The notes under the pieces are model-generated. The model had not been told where the DNA came from. It did no database searches and was given only the letters and a program-made list of their open reading frames with translations. From Tigriopus japonicus (Eukaryota > Arthropoda > Copepoda > Harpacticoida > Harpacticidae), in assembly GCA_010645155.1 (NCBI GenBank), contig JAAGOF010000046.1, positions 450,258 to 514,257 on the forward strand: a DNA stretch of 64,000 nt, given 5' to 3'. Numbering within the stretch: the first letter of the stretch is position 1; the number at the start of each line of letters is the position of its first letter. Shown in pieces: positions 52,526 to 61,341 of this stretch. The translations under genes and the position numbers were made by a program.

Positions 52526-53219
52526 ATGATTTTTCAGCACCATGGGATTTCCTTCTTTGTAGTGGCATTAATAATCTACAAATATTCTTTTTTGAAAGTT
52601 CTGACTAAGAAGATGCTTCTTTGTAGAGTTACTCAGGAAGTTGAGACTAATCCAAAGGCATTTTTCGCTTTTGCAAATACAAATAAAAATGTGAAACATC
52701 CTGTAGGACCATTAGAGGTTGATGGTAAAACTGTTAAAGAAAATGAAGTTATGGCCAATATGCTTGGAGATCAGTTCTCAAGTGTATTTTCAATTCCGAA
52801 AAGGGTTGGTAGAGCAGGTCATGACTGTAGCAATGTTGTTGATGAGACTAGGATTGATAGTCAGGATAATCGATTGGAGGATCTGGTAGTGGTAGTCACA
52901 GATCAAGATGCTTTTGAGGCCATCAAGAGCTTAAAAGCTCTCGAGTTCTCCTGGACCTGATGGTGTGACATCTCAGTTTCTGATGAAATGCTCACATATT
53001 CTTGCCCCTGTTTTCTCCATTTTGATGCGTCGCATCTTAGATCAGGGCAAGTTTCCCTCTTCTCTAAAAGTAGCTCATGTCGTTCCAATTTTTAAGGGCG
53101 AAGATAAGTCACTCCCTCGTAATTATAGGCCTATTTCTCTGACTTCCAGTATTGCGAAGGTCTCTGAGAAGATCAGGAAGTCCAAGCTTTTTGAAGGACC
53201 GTGTGAAAAATTGACTTAA
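52526..53219 (+). pseudogene. LINE reverse-transcriptase fragment (family 1)
   Basis: The first part (52526-52960) matches the region just before the RT domain of non-LTR retrotransposons: ETNPKAFFAFANTNKN and MANMLGDQFSSVFS. After a frameshift near 52945 a second frame (to 53219) continues with LAPVFSILMRRIL, LKVAHVVPIFKG and LPRNYRPISLTSS, the RT motifs 0-2 that precede the catalytic core. The core is missing. A second copy of the same family lies inverted at 55530-57650. Downstream of 53219 the similarity stops. Confidence 0.75.
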
Positions 53220-53536
53220 AGCAACAGAAAATTTCAACATCCTTAGTGCTTACCAACGTCAGATTGCTGTTTGCAAGTCCAAAGGAATCAAATTAAAAAA
53301 AAAATCTTTTCAAGTGTGTCTTAAGTGACACTCTTTCTTATCTTGACAATCTTGCTTGCGCTGTGGAATGTGGTATATTTGATAACAACATCAGCTTAAT
53401 CAAAACGCAATACTCGATCAAAATGTTAAAATACCTGACAACAATGAGCATCAAAATTGGAGGGTTTAATTAAGTGCTGTAATTAGAACCACTTTGCCAA
53501 TGATCTAAGATTCGACCCCACTAAAAACATGTAAAT

Positions 53537-53681
53537 GATTGTTTTCATTGTTCAGGAAAAGCCTTTGAAATGCGTTGTGTTTCTTGCTAAACTTCTCAGT
53601 TTATCAATGACCTCATATCAGACTTGCAAGCAACCCAAAGATATATGTCAAAATTATTTAGAGTATTGATAAACATATGAC
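53537..53681 (+). repeat. Dispersed direct repeat, copy 2
   Basis: Second copy of the block at 51540-51680, same strand, about 2 kb away, with the LINE fragment between them. It could be part of one larger repeat broken by that insertion, or two separate insertions. Confidence 0.65.
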
Positions 53682-55529
53682 CACTTAACGCCTTTGAGTC
53701 ATTACTAGAGCAAGGAAAAAAAAGTATTTTTTTTTACTCTTTTGCCATTTTTTGATAGATTTAACTTTTTTCAATCATTTTTTTTTCTTTTTTAACCACA
53801 TTTGTATCCCAATGCATTTTTTGAATAAATATTTAGCAAATGCTTCCATCTTTTGTGCATTCACGCGAATCTGCCGCTTTTTGGGGTGCGGTGAACGCGC
53901 TCTTTGGCTCCTTTCCGTTTTTTTTTGCTTTTCAAGGCCAAGGAAAGTAGCGAAAACTTTTATGTCTGACCTCTAAAATCTCTTTCACCTCTAATTTTAC
54001 TGGCGTGAAATCAAATCATGCAAACATTTTTAAACAGCTTTTGCAAACTTTTCCGACACACTGAAAATAAATAACAATTATTTGTGCAAGCCATTTTGTC
54101 AAAACAAACTTATTTCTCTGTTCCAATTATTCAAAATCGTGTTTTGAAAGAGTACGGAAAATGGCGTAGTAAGATCAAAAATACTAGAATTGGATTTGGC
54201 TCCTCCAAGAAATTTATTGTAGATCCTTGGAACTTTAGCCGCAATAATCTAATTGTTTACAAATCTTATCGGTGCACAAAACACCAAAACAAAATACAAA
54301 AATTAGGTCAAAAAAGTAGTTTATTTATTCATGGTTGGCTTTTTACGAAGTTTAGATAGATACTAGTACTTCAGCCTTGCAAGGGAGTTCCAAAAGTAAT
54401 TTTAGAATTCATCTGTATACTTATATTTAATGAAGAGTTTAATAAATAGAACTAACTGAACTTTTCCATGACTAAAATGCATGATATCCATTGCAACACA
54501 TTTAAATGCTACCTGGTTGCAGATTTCCATAGATTTCGAAGGGTAGACGTACTTGATTATACTTAAAAGCTTAGATTTGGTAACTTTTTTACTTTTTTTG
54601 CCGTTTTTTCTACTTTTTAAAAACTTTTTGCCTTGTCTTTTTCTACATTTTTCTCTTGTTCTTGTCATTACTCTTCAATTTAAGCATTCTTTATAAATAA
54701 CATGGTTCAATTTGCTTATTAGAATTTTCAAGGTAATTTTAGTCAAAATCAAACAATTTGACTTCATTTGCTTCATGACATCGTTGAGTTGCAAGGGATC
54801 TAGATGCTTAAACATTTTTGATGAAATAGAGAGGCCTGTATTGCTCGATCTAGTTCGGTAAGAACTTGGACACGAGACTTAGCCAGAAATAAGGAGAATG
54901 CAACTAAGGATGGAACAAGTGATCAACTGTCGACCAACGGTCGGACAAGTGTCAAAAGACTGCTACTTATTAAGTAGGAACATGGTCTTATACTGTATAG
55001 TCAAATAAGGCGCAGCCTACTGTACTTGCATGATGCGATGGGTCGCATCTTGTTGGAACATTGAGTCCTTTTTACATCATAGGATGGCTTTCTCTTGATG
55101 GTACTTTGGTTCGTATACAGGCCAACCGCTCACTGTTCCAACACGGATATGAAGTCATTGAACAGGCATTTCTATCTTGCATCAGCGCGTAAGACGACAA
55201 GAAAAGTGAGTTTCGAAACGCAGTGTCTCCTGGTGCCTCACTGAGCAGATAAGATTAATTCTATTGTTTTTTGTTAACAATTGAATACGTAAATCATGTA
55301 CACGAATTGAAATCGATTAAACGACCATCCGAACTAAAAGCTTCATAAGACGCCTCAATGTTTTTCGTCTCCCTTGGGGCACCCTCAAATTTCTTGCGAT
55401 TTTTTTAACAATTGAAGGGCCCAAATTTGCAGCATGTTCAAACTCAAAAAAGCACTGACTCACATTTACCTCAAATCCGATGTAACCCCCAAATTTACCG
55501 ACTAACTTCTTTACAGGCCTTGTGTTTTG
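53682..55529. other. AT-rich stretch without recognised gene
   Basis: A low-complexity Lys-rich open frame on the minus strand (54402-54668) and a 91-codon frame on the plus strand (54084-54359) have no family features. The moderately GC-rich block at 54830-55250 is unlike its surroundings and may be a fragment of an unidentified repeat. Confidence 0.4.
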
Positions 55530-56162
55530 TTTATCAGAATTTCATCAGACTGACTTCGTCAACAATGAGTCCTTTAAGTTCGCGCTTTGTTTCTGAGCTC
55601 CGGGCGTCAGGACCGGTCACAACGCACGTAAAATCTCTACGATCGTTACAACTGATCTCAAAGCCTGGGTTGGGACAGAGCCCTTGAACGCTCTTGAAGA
55701 CATACAGTATCAGATACCTTTCGATTTCATTACTTCTCTGAGTACTGTACAGCCCTAACTTTTGAAATCTTTCCCATAACGAGAGCTCTCTCATTCCTGA
55801 GATGTTGCTAGTGAAACATCTTTGGACCTGCTCGACCTTTTGTAAACCTGCCGGACTCATTGGAGCCCAAATAGGGGAAGCATTTTCAAGATAAGGCTGA
55901 ACAAACGAGTTGATCAGAGTTAGCATTGTAACGCTATCTCTGAACTTGAAAGTGCAATAGATCCACAGCACGTTTGAAATGCCTTCCCCACCCTCAGCTG
56001 GATATGCTCATTGAACTTACCATCATTATGGATGAATTTTTAAATATCTCTTATGGACAATACCTGCTCAATATCACAACCTCGATTGTCTTTAAGTGGT
56101 ACATCCAATTTGGACGCCTCAAACGTCATTGAGCAATGACTTGCTCAACTCATCAACTAGAC

Positions 56163-56415
56163 CAGGGGTTTGCAACCACTTTTAGGTCAGGGCTCACCTA
56201 TTTGATGACAAGTTGTCAAGGGCCACAAAACAGACGTTGGTAGGTCCAGGGTCCTACAAATTAATGATGATAGAGCTTTGGTCCCACGAGCACAGTTCTA
56301 TCGGTGGCTCACGGCCCACTGTTTTGGACTTTCCCCATAGCGCTTGCCTGGGCCCACCAATGACCACCCTTGGGCCCACATGTGGGCCGCAGCCCACCGG
56401 ACAAGCCTACCCCTG
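56163..56415. mobile_element. hAT-like non-autonomous element inside the LINE relic
   Basis: The ends are CAGGGGTTTGC and, inverted, CAGGGGTAGGC, typical of hAT termini. The 8-bp flanks AACTAGAC and GACAGGAC match at five of eight positions, consistent with an old target duplication. Removing the block brings the two sides of the LINE reading into order. There is no transposase. Confidence 0.5.
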
Positions 56416-57185
56416 GACAGGACTTTTTGAGTCCTAACCATTCCTTCCACGAGTTAATTTTGTTTCATCAGCATATGATGAAATACTAGCTTTTGTACTA
56501 TTTGTGCAAAACTTCTGCATAGGAGCAATAAATAGATAGCATAAAAAGGAGCGGACCTAAAATGGAACCTAATGGATCACCAGACTTGACATCATGCATG
56601 CCATTTAATGGTCCTTGATGACATCCTTCAACCTTAACCATTTGCTTCCTTTTGCTCATGAAACTAACAATCCAATTTAGAACCGTATCCTGGATCAAAT
56701 ACGTTTGAATTGATCGAGCAAAAGACCATGATCTACAATATGGTCAACCAATTGATTATTGTTTATGGTTATGTCCACTCGAACCAACACCCAATTGGCC
56801 ATCAAGGAGTAAGGGAGTTAAATCGAAAAAAGTAAATGAGAGAGGGTACAACACAACAGCATATAACTTTTTAGTCATGAATTGAGAAAAGGTCACGTAG
56901 GGCTAAGACCAATATCAGTTTAAACTTAGTCAATAATGGCAGTTCTCAAAAACATAGCGTTTAACAAAACACATGTCAATTGGGCAAGTTACTGTACTAA
57001 AATGAGCTCAGGGTACATCAAAATACATGTAGCCCAAGGGAAAAGATATCATGGGCTTCCAAATACTCTACAAGCTTGGGCTTCATTATTTTCTCCAAGA
57101 CCTTTGCAATACTGGAAGTCAGAGAAATGGGCCTATAATTTCTAGGGAGGGACGTATCTCCGCCCTTAAGAAGTGAAACAACATG

Positions 57186-57453
57186 GGGAGGAGACGTGGT
57201 GTCGTGGTTAGCGCAGTTTCCTGTAGTGAGAGAGGTCCCAGGTTCGATTCTCCTCCCCGACCTTTCACAGGGAAACTTTTAGACGCTAATCCACACCCAC
57301 AGACGGAGAACCAATCTGATACCGGACACGAGATTGCCTATCGGAAATGATTTGGAAGATGTGATGGCTGGCTTCGCTGGCCGGGCGAGGCTCAAACCTC
57401 CGACCCTAGCACCCACAATAAAAAAAATTAAATTAATTAATTAATTTAAAAAA
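57186..57453 (+). mobile_element. tRNA-derived SINE
   Basis: The head resembles a tRNA gene. An A-box-like TGGTGTCGTGG (57198-57208) lies 43 bases before a good B box GGTTCGATTCT (57241-57251), the spacing of an intronless tRNA, and GGGGAGG at the start can pair with CCTCCCC at 57252-57258. A body unrelated to tRNA follows, ending in an A/T-rich tail with TTAA repeats. AACATG flanks both sides (57180-57185 and 57454-57459) as the target duplication. The related LINE fragment at 53076-53084 shows the uninterrupted site. RNA polymerase III promoters of this type drive SINE transcription; mobilisation would need a LINE. Confidence 0.75.
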
Positions 57454-57641
57454 AACATGAGCTATTTTCAATGAGGAGGGAAACTTGTCCTGATCTAAAA
57501 TGCAACGCATCAAATAGGAGAAAACAGGGACAAGAATCTGTGAACATTTCATCCAGAAACTGAGATGTCACACCATCAGGTCCAGGAGAACTCGAGAGCT
57601 TAAAGATCTTGATGGCCTCAAAAGCATTTTGAGCTGATTTT

Positions 57642-57680
57642 GTCGATTGGCCTGAGTCAGGTCGACTCAGGCCAATCGAC
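57642..57680. repeat. Perfect 16-bp hairpin at a LINE/minisatellite junction
   Basis: Arms 57642-57657 and 57665-57680 are exact reverse complements (GTCGATTGGCCTGAGT type) with a 7-base centre. The hairpin sits exactly where the LINE relic stops and the minisatellite begins, so it may mark a rearrangement breakpoint. Confidence 0.6.
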
Positions 57681-57682
57681 CT

Positions 57683-57815
57683 GAGATCGATTGGCCGTGC
57701 GGGTGGATTCCCGGATCGATAGGTCGTGCAGGTGAGTTCCCGGATCGATTGGACGTTCGGGTGGATTCCCGAGATCGATGGGCCGTTCGGGTGGATTCCC
57801 GGATCGATGGGTTGT
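57683..57815 (+). repeat. Minisatellite with 29-30 bp unit
   Basis: About four and a half copies of a 29-30 bp unit of the form GATCGATtGGcCGTgCGG followed by GTGGATTCCC. The first unit is identical over 35 bases to a single copy at 58039-58073, downstream of the putative LTR. Translating it on the minus strand gives a repetitive peptide, which I treat as an artefact. Confidence 0.75.
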
Positions 57816-57830
57816 TCTTGATTTTTTTGT

Positions 57831-58014
57831 TGTGAGATCTTTGATCTGGGGGAAGGTGTGGCGTGCTCGCGTATGAGCAACTGTGTTGCTCACTACCCCT
57901 CCCCCCAAGCTTTATATAAATACCCTTAGCATCCAGAATAGAAACCAGTATTGAAGTACATCTCTCTCTACTCACTACACGGTGAGTGGCCTCGCGGCTA
58001 CTCAGCGTGCTACA
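57831..58014 (+). mobile_element. Putative LTR with primer-binding-like site
   Basis: The block starts TGTGAGATC and ends GCTACA, fitting TG...CA borders. It holds a TATA box (TATATAAA, 57913-57920) about 95 bases before its end and is followed at once by TGGTGGCAGCGG, which looks like a tRNA primer-binding site of a Gypsy-type element. No second LTR, gag or pol is present, so this would be a truncated or solo copy. The leader after the primer site contains the minisatellite unit. Without a second LTR the call is tentative. Confidence 0.4.
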
Positions 58015-58479
58015 TGGTGGCAGCGGAAAACCAGTGCCGAGATCGATTGGCCGTGCGGGTGGATTCCCGGATCAATTGGCAGCAAATGAAACTGAAGAAA
58101 TGGCAAAGAAAGCAAAACTTAGCTAAAAGGTTACAAATAGAAAATTGACTGGAATCTGGCGTTTTCTGGCGTTTTTGATTGGTTCATCTGGCGTTTTTTG
58201 TCTCCGATTACCTGGCAGCCCTGTTCTCCGCTTGACATTTCCTTATCCGCCTAACTGATTGAAAAGTTTGTGCCATTTGACTTCGACTAGAATCGACTAT
58301 TGAATTGACAGCTTAACCCCTTTCCAGATTGTAGAAGCATTTGATTCTACAGGGATGAACACCTAAATCTGGACTATTTTCAAAAGCTAATAATTCCGGA
58401 AGTCCGATTGGGGATTGCGTTGCTTACTTGGAATTGCTGGAATGTAAACATTCAATTGCAAGATATCAACTCATCGTCA

Positions 58480-59497
58480 GATCAAAAAATAACATTGAGG
58501 TGTCAAAAAGGTTTGCAATTTTTGAAATGGCTCAAGCGGGCAACAAACCTGCCGCCATCACGACGGCTCTTGGCTACCCAAAGCCAACTGTCTATGACGT
58601 GTAAAACCGTTGGAAACGTGGAAAAAGGGCCTGAACGTTCGTCCCACGCATTAAGAAGCGACAAAATTCGCTCTCCCAGGTTCCTAGCCGGCTTGAAACG
58701 GAGCATCGGTACCTCCCCCCATGATTGTCTTTGCCAGGAAGAGAAATGTGAGCCGAAGAACGATCAGCAGGGCCCTAAAAGAATACCTAAAGTTGAAAAG
58801 CTTTAAGCTGTCCAAGCGCCACATCTTAACGACGTCAATGAAGGAGAAGAGGGTACAAAATGGGAGGAAGATTCTGAATGACATGAAGTCCAATGGAGGA
58901 CAAATCATCTTCTTCAGCGATGAAAAGATGTGAACTGTGGACAGGTCTTTCAACAGCCAGAACGACAGGTTCATTACCAACAAGAAGTCTGATGTTCTTC
59001 CCATCCAGACAACCAAGTTTCCTGCCTCCATCATGACCTTAGGCATGATTGGGAGCAATGGCGCCACGATGCCACCCCACTTCTTTGCGCCAAAGGAAAA
59101 ATTGGGCGCTGACAATTATTTTGAGGTCCCAGAGTTTATTGTCATTCCGTGGATGAAGGCCCAAGCTGCCGGAAAGAACTTCGTGTTCCAACAGGATTCT
59201 GCCCCAGCCCACACAGCCAAGAAGATGCTCAATGTCCTCAAGGCAAATTTCATCAAGTTTTGGGATGCCAGCATCTGGCCCTCTAACTCGCCTGACTTGA
59301 ACCCATTGGGCTTCTACTTCTAATGCAAGTTAGAAAGGGAGGTATGTGCCACCAGCCACCGCAAGATTAATACCCTCAAGGCTGCCATCAAGAAGAGCCG
59401 GATCAAGATTCAGGCCGCTGAGGTCATTAAGGCTTGCCATGCCTTTAGGCCCAGGATTAAACGCATGATAGCTGTTCAGTTCAAATATATGCCCTGA
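58480..59497 (+). pseudogene. Mariner-family transposase pseudogene
   Basis: The N-terminal helix-turn-helix region (AGNKPAAITTALGYPKPTVY, from about 58539) is followed by a stop and a frame change. A second block has RSDKIRSPRFLAGLKRS (about 58650-58700). The main frame (58721-59497) carries RNVSRRTISRALKE, IIFFSDEK (first catalytic Asp), FVFQQDSAPAHTAKK (second) and SNSPDLNPL (third), with 32 residues between the second and third Asp by my count. In-frame stops lie at 58931-58933 (TGA) and 59321-59323 (TAA), both where related transposases have Trp (family knowledge). The three catalytic Asp remain, so inactivation looks fairly recent. A hAT-type element follows 12 bases after the end. I did not find its terminal repeats. 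Confidence 0.8.
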
Positions 59498-59509
59498 ATT
59501 CCTTATAAG

Positions 59510-60244
59510 TAGAGCGGCCGAAAATATTTAATTGAATATATAAATATTTAATCTAAATATTTTACCATATTGAACACTTTTTAAATATTTGGGCTTTTTC
59601 TTCCAAAACTAAAGGAAAATTCCCTTGGTTTCTTTGAATTATATCAAGAATCATCATGATTTCCGCATATTTTTTGAAATTTTGGCAAACAATCTGACCT
59701 TCACAAACCAATATTTTCAAGATCTCCCTTTTTTTATTATTAAGCCAATTATTTAGGTGAATAGTCAACAAATAAATTGGGAAAGTATTCTGCGTGGGAA
59801 AGAAATATTTGGTCGATTTGGCCTTGAAAATTACATTAACGGATTTGAATCTAGAAAAGAAAAGCACAGCTCCAACCAAAAGAAAATTCGGGAAACTCTG
59901 GGTTGAATGTTCAACCAAATCTTGGCCAATAACATTTTGATTAAATCTAGGGTAAAAATAAAGACTGTCAAGAATAACCAATTTTCACTACATGGTATGA
60001 ATGTTTTTCGCCAAAGATTTGTCTACCTGCATTTTCGTCGTTGCAAAATTTTCATCAAAAATTTGGATTTTGAATACAGAAGAAGCTCTAAAAATACCAA
60101 TTAATTCCCCTGAATACCTACAAAATTAAATATTTTTTAAATATTTGGGTACTTTTTAAATATTTTATTAAATATTTTGATGTTTTTTCCTTAAATATTA
60201 TTTAAATATTTGGCCTTGAAAATTAAATATTTTCGGCCGCTCTA
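59510..60244. mobile_element. 735-bp hAT-type non-autonomous element with 8-bp TSD
   Basis: The ends are perfect 24-bp inverted repeats starting TAGAGCGGCCGAAAATATTT. CTTATAAG is present on both sides (59502-59509 and 60245-60252); it is eight bases long and fits the hAT target pattern nTnnnnAn. The word AAATATTT recurs many times near both ends, which could be transposase-binding repeats. A 139-codon minus-strand frame inside (59562-59981) shows no transposase motif. Perfect ends and target duplication suggest recent insertion. Confidence 0.85.
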
Positions 60245-60290
60245 CTTATAAGTTACTTGATGCTCTGCATGGTATTATTGCCGCTATTTA

Positions 60291-61297
60291 ATGACGCTAA
60301 ACCAATCCGGATTTAGGTGCCCATCCCTGTACATTTCAAATCTAATTGGTCAATTCAAAAAGCCCACTGTCTTGAGCGACGTTGTGGTCAAGTTCATCTT
60401 TCAGGATCTTGCCCTATCTCGTGATGAGATTATAAGGGTAAAAGGAGTGGGATCGGTTGGTAAACCAATTGTGGTCGTTACCAAGAAAGAAATAGTCGTC
60501 AACAAACGCTTTGGAACAAAGGTTGAGTTCAAAAGGATCATTGAGGGTAAAACGTGGACTTGTACCATTCGTGGAGGTGCAAAGGAAGCGTTCTTGAGGT
60601 TCCTTCAAGTCCCCGACGAGGTTTCTTGTGACGAGTTGATCCAAGCAATCAGATCTTTTGCTATTCCAAACTCCACCATCGTTGAGGAGACGTTTGGGAA
60701 GGATTCGCCTCTTGGAGGACTTGGAACAGGAAACATGCGAGTACCTGTAAAGGTCAGTGGAGAAATTCCAGATTTCATCCAGGTCGGGCGGTGGAAAATT
60801 CGGATTTCCCATCCAGACCAAATCAGGAAATGCTATAATTGTGGAGGGACAGCCCATCTCAGAATGGCTTGTTCCCAGCGGGGGACCTCCTCAAAAAGAA
60901 ATACATCGGGATTCGAGACTGATCCTCACTTTGGGAAAGACGTCTCTGAACCTGAGAACCAAGATTTTGAACAGCGTGAGAATGAAGACTCTTCATTAAT
61001 CCCAGACCAACGCAATTTAGCCATCCTTGAGAAGGTGCATCATGAAAAAAAATAGTGAATGATACCGCCGCTGTTAAGGACTTGAACAAGGTGGATATGG
61101 TTTACACCTCCATTGCGGAGGAGATTGGCACTGAATCCCACGATCCAACCATTCATGCATCTGAGTTAACGGCTTCACCAACCAATGCAACGGAAAGGAA
61201 AAAGGCAAAAAAGAAAGCAAAGATTGATCCCATCAATGTGTCGTCCTATACAAGACAAACACGATCTGATCGGAACGCACTCACGTCAACATCTTAG
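60291..61297 (+). pseudogene. LINE ORF1 (gag-like, CCHC zinc knuckle), family 2
   Basis: The frame from 60291 to 61055 encodes 254 residues. A zinc knuckle CYNCGGTAHLRMAC (60831-60872) has the spacing Cys-x2-Cys-x4-His-x4-Cys, as in gag-like ORF1 proteins that bind element RNA. The frame stops just after a run of eight A. A second frame (61055-61297), Lys-rich with KKAKKKAK, follows directly. One extra A in the run would fuse the two, so I infer a one-base loss in one original ORF1. The 5' border of the element is not clear; the hAT-type element ends 46 bases upstream. Confidence 0.65.
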
Positions 61298-61341
61298 ATT
61301 GCGCTGTGCTTACCACCTCTTTGATTTCAAAGACAATCTAA

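Larger units (their letters stand above)
55530..57650 (-). mobile_element. LINE relic (family 1), 5'-truncated, with nested insertions
   Basis: Read on the minus strand, the pieces follow LINE order. SSSPGPDGVTSQFL lies near 57560 and YRPISL near 57140. A motif B relic SGDPLGSILGPLLF lies in 56498-56698, and a motif C relic SSYADETKL near 56463-56477, where YADD has become YADE. Then come KLDVPLKDNRG and DGKFNEHIQL near 56000, and the C-terminal FVQPYLENASPIWAP and VEQVQRC block at 55534-55971. Multiple stops and frameshifts show it is dead. It is interrupted by a SINE (57186-57453) and a hAT-like element (56163-56415). It breaks off at a hairpin at 57642. It belongs to the same family as 52526-53219. 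Confidence 0.75.

Noticed and set aside
57186..57258. Possible functional tRNA gene
   Set aside because: T-stem pairing is poor, and the head is joined to a SINE body and tail with target duplications; it is a SINE promoter region.
57657..57975. Minus-strand frames with a repeated Arg/Pro/His peptide
   Set aside because: The peptide repeat comes from reading through the minisatellite and LTR-like block; no independent coding evidence.
59562..59981. 139-codon minus-strand frame inside the hAT-type element
   Set aside because: No transposase or dimerisation motif is visible and the sequence is AT-rich; treated as non-coding.
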